From the NCBI RefSeq assembly GCF_024733565.1, contig NZ_JANIOC010000001.1, positions 62,001-126,000 of the forward strand: a stretch of DNA of 64,000 bases, given 5' to 3'. Below, in pieces: positions 26,401-34,032 of this stretch. The position numbers and the translations under genes were made by a program. The stretch is from Rossellomorea sp. SC111. Its GTDB lineage: Bacteria > Bacillota > Bacilli > Bacillales > Bacillaceae_B. The notes under the pieces were generated by a model. The model was not told the origin of the DNA and did not search any database. It saw nothing but the letters and a program-made list of their open reading frames with translations. Positions within the stretch are counted from its first letter, which is position 1. Every line of letters begins with the position of its first letter.

Positions 26401-27073
26401 ATTTTTGAAACATAAATAATGTCGTGAAGGTCAAGGCCTGCTTTAATTCATTTGAGAGATTGTCCGTGTGTGAAGATTTCACGCCTTTTTTGTAGATATA
26501 GTCTTCACCGACCTTCTTCCATCCTTTGTCTTGGGCAAGCTTCTCCAATTCCCACGGCATCATGGTGTTACAGATGACCTCCTTACCTTGAAGACGGGGA
26601 TAGGCATTTTCCCTTGGATGAGCAGTCGGTCCCAATAAGCCGATGCAAATAAATCCATCCTTCCCCACTATCCGTTCAATCTCATTCAAAGTGTGTAAAG
26701 GGTTTTCAGTCCACTCCACTGAGTTGATCGCCATTACAGCATCGAATTGCCCGTCTTTGAATGGAAGGGAACGCAAATCCCCTTGAATGAATGACAGGTT
26801 TTCCCTTTCCTGCTTCTTTGCAATCTCAACCATGTTCCTGGAGAAGTCCATCCCTGTGACCACATATCCTTTTTCAACCAACAGAAAAGATCCATATCCA
26901 TCGCCACACCCTAAATCTGCAACGGTTCTAGCTTTTCCTGCGTGATTATGAAAGAAAGGGATGACGGCCTTTCTGCTTCCAGTGGTCCACATTTCGATGC
27001 TTTTTGAATGCCAATGACCTGCATTATCTTCCCAAAGGTTTTTGGCGCTTGTATGCCATTCTGAACTTTTCAT
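26399..27073 (-). CDS. Class I SAM-dependent methyltransferase (small-molecule type)
   Basis: 224-residue methyltransferase of the ubiE/methyltransf_11 type. Motif I VADLGCGDGYGSFLL, motif II TGMDFS, post-I FIQGDLRSLPFKDGQFDAVMAINSVEW and EIERIVGKDGFICIGLLGP are all present. The N-terminal WHTSAKNLWEDNAGHWHSKS segment is typical of a B. subtilis YodH-like group, from memory only. AGGTG SD. Own terminator. The substrate cannot be told from sequence or neighbours. Confidence 0.85.
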   Translation of the reverse strand: MKSSEWHTSAKNLWEDNAGHWHSKSIEMWTTGSRKAVIPFFHNHAGKARTVADLGCGDGYGSFLLVEKGYVVTGMDFSRNMVEIAKKQERENLSFIQGDLRSLPFKDGQFDAVMAINSVEWTENPLHTLNEIERIVGKDGFICIGLLGPTAHPRENAYPRLQGKEVICNTMMPWELEKLAQDKGWKKVGEDYIYKKGVKSSHTDNLSNELKQALTFTTLFMFQK

Positions 27074-27270
27074 ATGTACACCTCAATATTTTTTCTATAC
27101 TGTTCTATATTCTTACTCCATCGTCTTAAATCCTGCATGAAAGGAGGAAGAAATCTTTTTATGTACATAATATTATTATGTAAACTTAAAATGATCCTAC
27201 AGTTAGAATTATGTTTTCTTTCTGATTTGTTCATACTAATGTTAAAGTCTGATCAGAAAAGGTGATAAAT

Positions 27271-27489
27271 ATGGAAGAAATATCTAAGGTGCAACGAAAT
27301 TATCATGGTGACATTATAAGCTTCCAAACCTCTTCCGGCCGCATCATTTCCTACCGTAAAGCCGTATTGGAAGCATCCGAGGGATTACTTCAAGGCGTCA
27401 CGCTCAATGAGAATGAATGGGGAGAAGCGGAGTTATCCAGTCTGTCAGTCGAGGATGGAACATTTAACGACTACCCTTCTATTTTTTAA
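27271..27489 (+). CDS. DUF3892-like small protein
   Basis: 72-residue protein whose core, KVQRNYHGDIISFQTSSGRIISYRKAVLEASEG..., matches the DUF3892 pattern (a beta-hairpin followed by an Ala-rich helix). ATG at 27271 with AAAAGGTGAT SD, followed by a hairpin terminator. The acidic tail ends NDYPSIF. Function unknown. An in-frame extension upstream has no SD. Confidence 0.75.
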   Translation: MEEISKVQRNYHGDIISFQTSSGRIISYRKAVLEASEGLLQGVTLNENEWGEAELSSLSVEDGTFNDYPSIF

Positions 27490-27507
27490 TTCCCGTTCCG
27501 CCCATTC

Positions 27508-27545
27508 AAAAAGGACTTTCATCTGAAATGAAAGTCCTTTCTTGT
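27508..27545. terminator. Terminator between the DUF3892 gene and mntR
   Basis: AAAGGACTTTCA / TGAAAGTCCTTT stem, 7-nt loop, T-rich tail on the + strand. Confidence 0.8.
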
Positions 27546-27583
27546 CTTATGTTTTTCGCCGCTTCAGTAAATGGATAAAATCA

Positions 27584-28000
27584 TTATTCACTGCGATTTT
27601 GAATCGTTCGCAGTCCTTCTACCCTGCTCTTTTCTTCCTCGAAAAATTGTACGAGATCCCCAATGCGATCGATGGAATCCCAGCTTAAATGATGTTCGAT
27701 CCCTTCCACATCTTCATAAATATGTTCTTCTTTCACTCCAATGACACGAAGGAATTGTTCCAATAGTTCATGTCTATATACTAAACGTTTTCCTACTTTA
27801 TTTCCCTTTGGAGTCAGAACAAGACCGCGGTATTTCTCATAAATGAGATAATCATCCTTATCTAACTTCTGCACCATTTTGGTAACTGAGGAGGGGTGGA
27901 CAGATAAAGCTTCAGCAATATCCGATACTCTGGCATAACCTTTGTTCTCAATTAACATATAAATCTGTTCTATATAATCTTCCATACTTGGTGTAGGCAT
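27584..28000 (-). CDS. mntR: Manganese transport regulator MntR
   Basis: 138-residue DtxR-family Mn2+-responsive repressor, very close to B. subtilis MntR. N-terminal winged helix ([42 protein letters not shown]), then the dimerisation helices. Metal ligands Asp8, Glu11, His77 (YRHELLEQF), Glu99, Glu102 and His103 (EGIEHHL) are present. It represses manganese importers and activates exporters. SD GGAGGG. Monocistronic, divergent from cspD. Confidence 0.97.
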   Translation of the reverse strand: MPTPSMEDYIEQIYMLIENKGYARVSDIAEALSVHPSSVTKMVQKLDKDDYLIYEKYRGLVLTPKGNKVGKRLVYRHELLEQFLRVIGVKEEHIYEDVEGIEHHLSWDSIDRIGDLVQFFEEEKSRVEGLRTIQNRSE

Positions 28001-28147
28001 TTTTTACCCTCCAAATTTCCATAAATATCATTAAAAGTTTACTATAACTACCGGATGAATACAACCCGGACACGGAACGCCGCTCAACTCCCTCCTTCAC
28101 CTACATCACTGCACCGTTGACTAACCCCTTAATAAATATGACGAATG

Positions 28148-28176
28148 TTGACTCGAAAAACGTCATATTGTATAGT
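28148..28176 (+). promoter_or_regulatory. Sigma-A promoter of cspD
   Basis: TTGACT and TATAGT with a 17-bp spacer. The predicted start near 28183 leaves a ~115-nt 5' UTR before cspD, as expected for cold-shock mRNAs whose leader folding is temperature dependent. Confidence 0.8.
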
Positions 28177-28297
28177 AAAGACATCATTGAAGTGAACGAT
28201 TATTAAGCTTATTCTAAAAGCTAAAAAGATCATTCATTTCATGAAAACTATTTTCCAGAGGCACACTTGTGCTTGAACGATTTAGGAGGATTCTAAC

Positions 28298-28498
28298 ATG
28301 CAAAATGGTAAAGTAAAATGGTTCAACAATGAAAAAGGTTTTGGATTCATCGAAGTTGAAGGTGGAGAAGATGTATTTGTTCACTTCTCAGCGATTCAAG
28401 GTGAAGGATTCAAATCATTAGAAGAAGGTCAAGAAGTTTCTTTCGATGTTGTTGAAGGAAATCGCGGACCACAGGCTGCAAACGTAGTTAAATTATAA
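28298..28498 (+). CDS. cspD: Cold shock protein CspD
   Basis: 66-residue OB-fold RNA/DNA chaperone. RNP1 KGFGFIEV and RNP2 VFVHFSAI are intact. Sequence and the following ypeQ/ypeP genes point to CspD. SD TTAGGAGG 8 nt before the ATG. A long 5' UTR precedes it and a clear terminator follows, so it is monocistronic. Confidence 0.97.
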   Translation: MQNGKVKWFNNEKGFGFIEVEGGEDVFVHFSAIQGEGFKSLEEGQEVSFDVVEGNRGPQAANVVKL

Positions 28499-28525
28499 TC
28501 ATACAAAACAATAGATCAACATGAT

Positions 28526-28561
28526 AAAGGGCAGCCCCTAAAATGGCTGCCCTTTATTTTT
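28526..28561. terminator. Terminator between cspD and ypeQ
   Basis: AAAGGGCAGCC / GGCTGCCCTTT hairpin followed by ATTTTT; can serve cspD and, more weakly, ypeQ. Confidence 0.85.
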
Positions 28562-28751
28562 GATATGCATCGCTCTTGTTCAAACATTCCCCGTAGTGCC
28601 GGATTTGTTCCCCGATGGTGCATTGTTCTATACAAAAGCGGTGAGCATATGTTTTGCCATACTCCTTGCGGAAGTGTGCTTTCAGTAAGCAGTCGTTACA
28701 GTAGGTGTCTATAAGCTCATCCACTTTATCCACCACTTCTTTTCGATTCAT
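28554..28751 (-). CDS. ypeQ: YpeQ-like zinc-finger protein
   Basis: 65-residue protein with Cys/His pattern YCNDCLLKAHFRKEYGKTYAHRFCIEQC and a final HYGECL. These are potential zinc ligands of the small zf-C2HCIx2C family. AGGAGTGAT SD with ATG at 28751. B. subtilis YpeQ occupies the same place between cspD and ypeP. Role unknown; nucleic-acid or protein binding is inference. Confidence 0.82.
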   Translation of the reverse strand: MNRKEVVDKVDELIDTYCNDCLLKAHFRKEYGKTYAHRFCIEQCTIGEQIRHYGECLNKSDAYQK

Positions 28752-28824
28752 GAGATCACTCCTAGATTTTTTCACGCACTGCAAATCTTCATTGTATTAC
28801 TAGAGTATATAATACACAGCAGAA

Positions 28825-29475
28825 TTATTCTAATCGTTTATTACTGTGCACCTTTGTGCCTTCCAATGCCTGGTTGGCAAGCTTATCGGCTTCTTTGTTG
28901 TCTTTCCTGTTCAGAACGATGAGATCGGGTTTCAGCCCAAGCTTTTGTATCAATCCTTCAATCCGGTCAAGCCATCTCTTTAATCCCTCTTCATAGCAGG
29001 GCCACTCTCCCCCAAGCTGTTTCATTGCCACCTGTGAATCGCCTTTAATCGTACAAGGTACATTTTTAACCCCGATTTCTTCAAGCAAGCCGATTGCGAT
29101 ATGTAAGGCAGCGTATTCAGCTTCATTATTATTTTCGATTGCCTCGAGAAGGGCATTTTTTCTGATTCGAAATGATTCCCCGCCTTTATCGTAGTAGATG
29201 ACGATTCCGGCACCCGCATAGTTCGTTTCCTTATCAAATCCGCCATCAAAGAACACAACAATATTTTCGGGTTCCTTATCTAACTCCTGATTCAATCGGA
29301 TGTATTCTTTCCTTGTCCAAGAGTTCCCCATTTCATCAATGATTTCAAGATCAATGACTCTTCCTGTTTTCATTAAATCATCTACATGTATCAGTGTTTC
29401 TTTCCGGTGGAAAAAACCGGATTCAAACCATATATCGGAAGCAGTTTTACTTTTATATTTAAATTTTATTTTCAT
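28825..29475 (-). CDS. ypeP: RNase H-fold protein with extra N-terminal domain, YpeP-like
   Basis: 216-residue protein: an N-terminal ~75-residue domain (KFKYKSKTASDIWFESGFF...) and a C-terminal RNase HI fold. The four acidic catalytic positions appear present: Asp in VVFFDGGF, Glu in NNNEAEYAAL, Asp in IKGDSQV and Asp in NKEADKLA. Two ATGs (29481, 29475) are possible; the second has AGAGG at 7-nt spacing. Divergent from ypdP; a shorter RNase H-fold protein, YpdQ, follows at 30415. Activity on RNA:DNA hybrids is not guaranteed. Confidence 0.85.
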   Translation of the reverse strand: MKIKFKYKSKTASDIWFESGFFHRKETLIHVDDLMKTGRVIDLEIIDEMGNSWTRKEYIRLNQELDKEPENIVVFFDGGFDKETNYAGAGIVIYYDKGGESFRIRKNALLEAIENNNEAEYAALHIAIGLLEEIGVKNVPCTIKGDSQVAMKQLGGEWPCYEEGLKRWLDRIEGLIQKLGLKPDLIVLNRKDNKEADKLANQALEGTKVHSNKRLE

Positions 29476-29510
29476 TTTCATTCCTCTTTCACTCCCTTTT
29501 ATCCGTTTTA

Positions 29511-29539
29511 TTGTTCAAAATCATTTTTATTTGTATAAT
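29511..29539 (+). promoter_or_regulatory. Sigma-A promoter of ypdP
   Basis: TTGTTC and TATAAT with a 17-bp spacer, 46 bp before the ypdP start codon. Confidence 0.75.
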
Positions 29540-29584
29540 GAGGACTATTGTTTCATTCACTTATGGACGATTGGAGGACTTTTT

Positions 29585-30265
29585 ATGTTTAATATATGGT
29601 TTGGCCTTGTTTTTGTACTCATTACATTCTCAGCCTTACTAGTCATGTATCGAATGTTTGGACGAACCGGACTCTTTGTTTGGATAGGGATCTCGACCAT
29701 ACTTGCAAACCTTCAGGTCGTCAAGACCATTGAAATCTTTGGTCTGACGGCGACGCTTGGGAATGCGATGTATGGTACCGCTTTTCTGGTGACAGATATC
29801 CTGAACGAAAAGTATGGTAAAAAAGATGCACAGAAAGCGGTTTGGCTTGGATTCTTCACGTTGATCGTTATGACTATTATTATGCAACTGGCGCTCTTAT
29901 TTCAACCACATCCTGACGATTTCGCACAGGACTCCCTTGCGACGATCTTTGGCATCATCCCGCGGATTGCACTTGGCAGCCTTGCCGCTTACCTTGTAAG
30001 CCAATTTACGGACGTGTATATCTTTACGTATCTGAAGAGGAAATTCCCAACAGATGCCCAATTTTGGATCCGTAATAACGGGAGCACGATGGTGAGTCAA
30101 CTATTGGATACGCTTGTCTTCACAAGCATTGCCTTTCTTGGAGAATATCCGATGCACGTTTGGTTCGAGATTTTCATTACAACCTATCTTCTCAAATGGG
30201 TGATTTCCCTTATGGATACCCCGTTTGGCTATATCGCGAAACGATTTCCGAATAATATCGGATGA
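29585..30265 (+). CDS. ypdP: Queuosine precursor transporter (YhhQ/VUT family), YpdP-like
   Basis: 226-residue polytopic membrane protein of the DUF165/YhhQ family, which imports queuosine precursors. Hallmarks: GNAMYGTAFLVTDILNEKYGKKDA, RIALGSLAAYLVSQFTDVYIF and LRNNxST-like IRNNGSTMVSQLLDT. The frame extends far upstream, but the ATG at 29585 has a TTGGAGGA SD and a promoter just before it. Followed by a terminator. No queuosine biosynthesis genes are nearby. Confidence 0.92.
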   Translation: MFNIWFGLVFVLITFSALLVMYRMFGRTGLFVWIGISTILANLQVVKTIEIFGLTATLGNAMYGTAFLVTDILNEKYGKKDAQKAVWLGFFTLIVMTIIMQLALLFQPHPDDFAQDSLATIFGIIPRIALGSLAAYLVSQFTDVYIFTYLKRKFPTDAQFWIRNNGSTMVSQLLDTLVFTSIAFLGEYPMHVWFEIFITTYLLKWVISLMDTPFGYIAKRFPNNIG

Positions 30266-30267
30266 CC

Positions 30268-30303
30268 GAAGCCGGGTGTATGCATGTCACCCGGCTTTTG
30301 CTA
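30268..30303 (+). terminator. Terminator of ypdP
   Basis: GCCGGGTG / CACCCGGC stem followed by TTTTG. Confidence 0.75.
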
Positions 30304-30414
30304 TGTATATAGATAGTAACTTAGTGAAAAGTATAGTAACGAGTATTCTATCTCCTTCGGCCCTCTTTATATGCTACTATATTTATATTCTGAATGTGTA
30401 TGAGGTGAATACGA

Positions 30415-30801
30415 TTGTTAGAAGTTTATATTGATGGTGCAAGTGCCGGGAACCCCGGACCAAGTGGAGCAGGTATTTTCATCAAATACAACGGTGAAGT
30501 GGAAAAACATTCGATTCCTTTAGGGATCATGGACAATCATGAAGCTGAATTCCTCGCCTGCAAAAAAGCACTTGAAATCTGTTTGGAGAAGCAGACAGAT
30601 ACCGTATGGATGAAGAGTGATTCTCAAGCTGTCGTTCATGCGATTGAGAAAGGGTTTGTGCGTAATGCACAATATAAATTATTACTTGGCGATATATTGA
30701 ACTTAACGAAGCAAATCAACCTTTTCTTTGTCAAGTGGATACCAAGCAAGGAAAATAAAGCTGCTGATGAGCTGGCTCGTAAAGCCATCCATCTGAACTA
30801 A
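30415..30801 (+). CDS. ypdQ: RNase HI-fold protein YpdQ
   Basis: 128-residue single-domain RNase H fold: VYIDGASAGNPGPSG (Asp), DNHEAEFLA (Glu), MKSDSQAVV (Asp) and KAADELARK (Asp) provide the DEDD set. It lacks the basic handle of E. coli RNase HI. The B. subtilis counterpart was reported, as I recall, to lack detectable RNase H activity. TTG start with AGGTGAA SD at ~6 nt. Second RNase H-fold gene in 1.5 kb. Confidence 0.85.
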   Translation: MLEVYIDGASAGNPGPSGAGIFIKYNGEVEKHSIPLGIMDNHEAEFLACKKALEICLEKQTDTVWMKSDSQAVVHAIEKGFVRNAQYKLLLGDILNLTKQINLFFVKWIPSKENKAADELARKAIHLN

Positions 30802-30858
30802 AGGATGGATGCGTTTGGCACGCTTTGCTGATAATTAGACATCCCCACAAACACTACT

Positions 30859-30902
30859 AAAAAAGACCATCAAAAAGGATACAATGCCCTTCTGATGGTC
30901 CC
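30859..30902 (-). terminator. Terminator of the gene at 30907
   Basis: GACCATCA...TGATGGTC stem followed by TTTTTT on the minus strand. Confidence 0.8.
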
Positions 30903-30906
30903 TGTT

Positions 30907-31173
30907 TTATGCCAATCCCTGTTTCTCCATCCACCTTAATGCTTCTTTTCTAGAGGGGATTTTCTGGGAATGGAGTCTTTCTAATATGGACATATAGAAA
31001 CTGCTGTCAAATTGTTTCTGTGCTTTCAAGGTAATTTCAATGGCACTATTGACCAGTTCATCCGGGGCGTCTGTGTATTTTTTGCCGAAATAGATGAATC
31101 CAATTGCGTCTTCCTGAAATTTGAAGCCTTTGTTTTCAAGTTCTATAAGAAATTCTTCTGTTGTCTTTTTCAC
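30907..31173 (-). CDS. Small hypothetical protein (possibly DUF6123)
   Basis: 88-residue soluble, probably helical protein: MKKTTEEFLIELENKGFKFQ... ending RKEALRWMEKQGLA. No Cys cluster or membrane span. GTG at 31173 is preceded by GGTGAGGAG at ~6 nt, whereas the upstream in-frame GTG lies within that SD. It may belong to DUF6123, from memory only. Adjacent to the YuiD-type gene in the same direction. Confidence 0.75.
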   Translation of the reverse strand: MKKTTEEFLIELENKGFKFQEDAIGFIYFGKKYTDAPDELVNSAIEITLKAQKQFDSSFYMSILERLHSQKIPSRKEALRWMEKQGLA

Positions 31174-31207
31174 GTTTCTCCTCACCTTATCGCCACTTTG
31201 TCTCCTC

Positions 31208-31696
31208 TTATCTTACAGAAAATTTTTTCTTTTGCCTATCCTTTTTGGAAAACAAGAAGGCAATGAAGCCAAGAAGGGAACCAAGCAATGCGCCGCCCAC
31301 CACTTCCTGAGGCTGGTGTCCGAGCATTTCCTTCAGTCTCTTAGGTTTCTTCTCTTCGAATTCAACGGTTTCCTTTTCATGCGCCTTCCTGACAAGCTCA
31401 TCGAGACTATTTACTTTAAGGGTCAATTCACCGGTTTGGCGGCGAATTCCCTGGGCATCATACATAACGATGAGACCAAAGATGAATGAAAGAGCGAAAT
31501 CAATCGTTCTTACCCCTCTCTTTAACGCAATGAATGTCGTCAAAGATGCCACTCCGGCACTATGTGAGCTCGGCATTCCCCCTGTCTGAAAAAACAGTTC
31601 AGGCTTCCACTCCTTCGTTTTCAAAAAGTGCAGTGGAATTTTCAACCCTTGGGCAAATGCAATACTAATCAGTGCGGTAATGATTCCTTTATTCAC
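31208..31696 (-). CDS. Divergent PAP2 family membrane protein, YuiD-like
   Basis: 162-residue membrane protein of the divergent PAP2 family (DUF212). Phosphatase-like motifs: KTKEWKPELFFQTGGMPSSHSAGVASL (Lys and the SH) and DAQGIRRQTG. C-terminal hydrophobic GGALLGSLLGFIAFLF. Probably acts on a lipid phosphate, unproven. GTG start at 31696 with GGGAGGTG SD. The B. subtilis homolog, yuiD, is located elsewhere in that genome. Confidence 0.88.
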   Translation of the reverse strand: MNKGIITALISIAFAQGLKIPLHFLKTKEWKPELFFQTGGMPSSHSAGVASLTTFIALKRGVRTIDFALSFIFGLIVMYDAQGIRRQTGELTLKVNSLDELVRKAHEKETVEFEEKKPKRLKEMLGHQPQEVVGGALLGSLLGFIAFLFSKKDRQKKKFSVR

Positions 31697-31805
31697 CCTA
31701 ACACCTCCCTTATTCGTAGTGTGTCCTAAAATTCTCTGTACATGGGATATTTGTATGTAACAAAAGACAAAATAGTAAAGATCACACTAAAGGAGGGTCT
31801 TATGT

Positions 31806-31943
31806 ATGACTAAAGGTAACAATAAAAACAAAGGGAAAAGCGCCAAAAGCGTAAACCCTCAAGGAATTTCACAGGATGCTGAATTCGCGACCGAACCGAA
31901 AAGCGAATTAGAAAATGCAGCTAAAAAAACGAATAAAAAATAA
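31806..31943 (+). CDS. sspL: Small acid-soluble spore protein L
   Basis: 45-residue Lys-rich protein: MTKGNNKNKGKSAKSVNPQG... FATEPKSELENAAKKTNKK. The NPQG and EPKSELE..AKK elements match SspL. It is a minor SASP made in the forespore. SD AAAGGAGGG; the ATG at 31806 is the second of two, the first (31802) opening a 3-codon frame. Same neighbourhood as in B. subtilis (ypdQ-sspL-ypcP). A sigma-G promoter is expected but no convincing one was seen. Confidence 0.88.
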   Translation: MTKGNNKNKGKSAKSVNPQGISQDAEFATEPKSELENAAKKTNKK

Positions 31944-31951
31944 TCCACAAC

Positions 31952-31983
31952 AAAAAAGTGTCAGGGCCGGGTTCCTGACACTC
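31952..31983 (-). terminator. Terminator of ypcP
   Basis: AGTGTCAGG / CCTGACACT stem followed by TTTTTTG on the minus strand; it lies between convergent sspL and ypcP. Confidence 0.8.
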
Positions 31984-31992
31984 CTATCACGT

Positions 31993-32892
31993 TCAGCTCG
32001 AAGCCGCTAACACATTCGAACCTATTAAAAACCTTCTAAGAACTTTAAGCTCCAGTTCGTCCACAAGCGTAAGTGTATCATGAGATACATTATCCCATCT
32101 GGCTTCTTCAACCGAAACAGACAGTGGTACTTCACAATGAATTTCAGCCAGTTTCCTTGAAACATGCAGCATGTTCAGATCTTCCTCAATTTTCTTACGT
32201 TGAGAAGGCGTCAATTGATGCAGATTGGCCAGTATACCGGATATATCGTGATATTGTTGGATCAGTTTCATGGCCGTTTTCTCCCCGATCCCTTTTACCC
32301 CGGGATATCCGTCACTTGTATCCCCCATCAGTGCTTTCACATCGATGAATTGCTCCGGAGTAATGCCTTTTTCTTCTACAAAGAGGTCTTTCGTATACGT
32401 CTGATAATTTCCAAAGCCTTTTTTCAGCAGCATGATGTCGATGTTGTCATCAAGAAGCTGCAGGAGATCCTGGTCTCCGCTAAGAACGGACACTTTGCGC
32501 TCGGATTGATGAAGCTTTGCCAAGGTCCCAATACAATCGTCTGCTTCATAGCCCACAACACCTACATTGGAAAGATTAAATCCTTCGGCCACTTCTTTTG
32601 CAAGGTCGAACTGAGGGATCAGTTCAACAGGTGGTGCATTCCGATTCGATTTATAGTCGTTGAACACTTCATTACGGAACGTCTGGCTCCCCATATCCCA
32701 GCACACAATGATATGTGTAGGCTTCACATGATCCGCTGCCATCAGGAGATGCTTCATGAACCCCTGGACCCCATTGGTCGGGAGGCCTTTTGAGTTCATC
32801 ATGAATTGGCCCGTTACCGCCGTTGCAAAGAAAGATCGAAATAATAATGCCATTCCATCTATTAATAATAAATGCTCATTTTTATTTTCCAA
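31993..32892 (-). CDS. ypcP: 5'-3' exonuclease YpcP (Pol I-type FEN domain)
   Basis: 299-residue stand-alone 5' nuclease like the N-terminal domain of Pol I. Metal-binding Asp/Glu clusters: LLLIDGMALLFR, VCWDMGSQTFRNEVFNDYKSNR, VGYEADDCIGTLA, VLSGDQDLLQL and ALMGDTSDGYPGVKGIGEKTA (helix-hairpin-helix). It can remove RNA primers and flaps during lagging-strand synthesis. TTG start at 32892, 8 nt after AGGAG; no ATG is suitable. Confidence 0.93.
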   Translation of the reverse strand: MENKNEHLLLIDGMALLFRSFFATAVTGQFMMNSKGLPTNGVQGFMKHLLMAADHVKPTHIIVCWDMGSQTFRNEVFNDYKSNRNAPPVELIPQFDLAKEVAEGFNLSNVGVVGYEADDCIGTLAKLHQSERKVSVLSGDQDLLQLLDDNIDIMLLKKGFGNYQTYTKDLFVEEKGITPEQFIDVKALMGDTSDGYPGVKGIGEKTAMKLIQQYHDISGILANLHQLTPSQRKKIEEDLNMLHVSRKLAEIHCEVPLSVSVEEARWDNVSHDTLTLVDELELKVLRRFLIGSNVLAASS

Positions 32893-32955
32893 GTCATCCA
32901 CTCCTAAACACGTTGTATCGTACATACCTTTTAAAGTATAACATACCAGCATAAA

Positions 32956-32995
32956 TAGCTAATTGGAAAAGTGATGAACCACTTCCAATTAGCTA
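32956..32995 (-). terminator. Hairpin after the sulfurtransferase gene
   Basis: TAGCTAATTGGAA / TTCCAATTAGCTA long stem, but only TATTTATG follows on the minus strand. Weak terminator or processing site. Confidence 0.5.
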
Positions 32996-33002
32996 CACGG
33001 CA

Positions 33003-33833
33003 TTATTCTTTTTCCACTTTGTGTTCTTCGTATGAAACCCAATCACTATAGCTTCCTACGTACAGCTTCACATCGGTAAATCCAGCTTCTTTTAGTGCAA
33101 TGAAGTTTGGGGTTGCTGTTACACCAGATCCACAATAGACAATGATGGGGTCATCTTTTTTAAGCATCGAGAAACGTTCCTTCTGCTCAACAGGTCCAAG
33201 GAAATACCCATCATTCATCCCTTCCGTCCAAGGAAAGTTGATCGCGCCAGGAATATGTCCCGGTATCCGGTCGATCGGTTCTTCCCTACCAGAGAACCTT
33301 TCCCTGCTCCTTGAATCAACCAACGGGACGTTCCTATCTCCGTCTGCTATACATCGTATTTCATCCAAAGTGGCCAAAATATCGTCATTAACGCTCGGAC
33401 GATAGTTTGTTGGCGGATAATGGGGAACGGTGGAATCCGTCTTTCCGGAACCCTTTTTCCACGCAGCAAATCCACCATTCAGAATATAGACATTTTCATG
33501 ACCGATATAATGGAACAACCACCAGCACCTGCCCGCGAAAGCCCCTTCCTTTTCATCATAGATCACGATGGTTGTATGATTATCGATCCCCGCATCCTCT
33601 ACTTTGCGCAGGAAATTCTTTATATTCGGGAGGGGGTGTCGCCCCCCGTGCTTCTTCACATACCCGGATAAATCCTTTTCAAGGTCGAAGAAGACGGCAC
33701 CGGGAATATGGCTTTCATTGTATCTTTCCCGGCCTTCTGCTGGATTCCCTAAAGAAAAACGACAATCGATGATTCTTACATTCCCATCATCTACGTGTTC
33801 ACTAAGCCAATCCGCATCTACGAGCGCACTCAT
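33003..33833 (-). CDS. Two-domain rhodanese: thiosulfate/3-mercaptopyruvate sulfurtransferase
   Basis: 276-residue tandem rhodanese. The N-terminal inactive domain has SLGNPAEGRERYNESHIPGAVFFDLEKDLS; the C-terminal domain carries the active-site loop VYCGSGVTATPN (Cys near residue 236). CGSGVT favours 3-mercaptopyruvate as sulfur donor, by family knowledge. The RDPIDRIPGHIPGAINFPW-type segment is conserved. SD AGAGGGGGATG. Its ATG overlaps the stop of the Cys-rich small gene upstream (ATGA), so the two are co-translated. Confidence 0.92.
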   Translation of the reverse strand: MSALVDADWLSEHVDDGNVRIIDCRFSLGNPAEGRERYNESHIPGAVFFDLEKDLSGYVKKHGGRHPLPNIKNFLRKVEDAGIDNHTTIVIYDEKEGAFAGRCWWLFHYIGHENVYILNGGFAAWKKGSGKTDSTVPHYPPTNYRPSVNDDILATLDEIRCIADGDRNVPLVDSRSRERFSGREEPIDRIPGHIPGAINFPWTEGMNDGYFLGPVEQKERFSMLKKDDPIIVYCGSGVTATPNFIALKEAGFTDVKLYVGSYSDWVSYEEHKVEKE

Positions 33834-34009
33834 GATTTCATCCCCCTCTTTTTCATCAATTTCACCACTTCATCCTTCGGTTCCCAACAGGAGAACTGAT
33901 AAGTGGTTTTGGTCTCATAGCCAAGTCTTGAACAATGATAGGAGGTCTTCTGCTCTCTCTTCACTCCTTGAATATGAATACAGGTGGCGCAGCAATGATA
34001 AGGATTCAC
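33830..34009 (-). CDS. Small Cys-rich protein, 59 residues
   Basis: MNPYHCCATCIHIQGVKREQ... YHCSRLGYETKTTYQFSCW... ends KKRGMKS. Cys at 6, 7, 10, 26 and 41, with His at 5 and 25, look like a zinc or redox centre. GTG start at 34009, with AAGGAGGAC at ~9 nt. It lies 24 nt downstream of dynA and its stop overlaps the sulfurtransferase start. Not recognised. Possible roles are sulfur acceptor, zinc ribbon or a DynA-operon accessory; all inference. Confidence 0.75.
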   Translation of the reverse strand: MNPYHCCATCIHIQGVKREQKTSYHCSRLGYETKTTYQFSCWEPKDEVVKLMKKRGMKS

Positions 34010-34032
34010 AGTGAATGTCCTCCTTCTTTTCT

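Noticed and set aside
27161-27265. 34-codon hydrophobic ORF after AAAGGAGGAAG upstream of the DUF3892 gene
   Set aside because: SD-to-ATG distance is about 13 nt, the sequence is AT-rich and the peptide looks unselected. Kept out as too weak, though its stop overlaps the next SD.
28001-28147. Possible mntR promoter with TTGTAT and TATAGT-like boxes
   Set aside because: Spacing between the boxes is about 12 bp. An alternative at 17 bp has a poor -10. Not reported as a feature.
29300-29584. 285-bp in-frame N-terminal extension of ypdP
   Set aside because: It runs antisense through ypeP and a TTGTTC-17-TATAAT promoter lies inside it. The ATG at 29585 has a proper SD and gives the family N-terminus.
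32956-32995. Long TAGCTAATTGGAA hairpin considered as a mobile-element end
   Set aside because: It abuts the sulfurtransferase stop, has no second copy in the window and no duplicated flanks. Best kept as a weak terminator.
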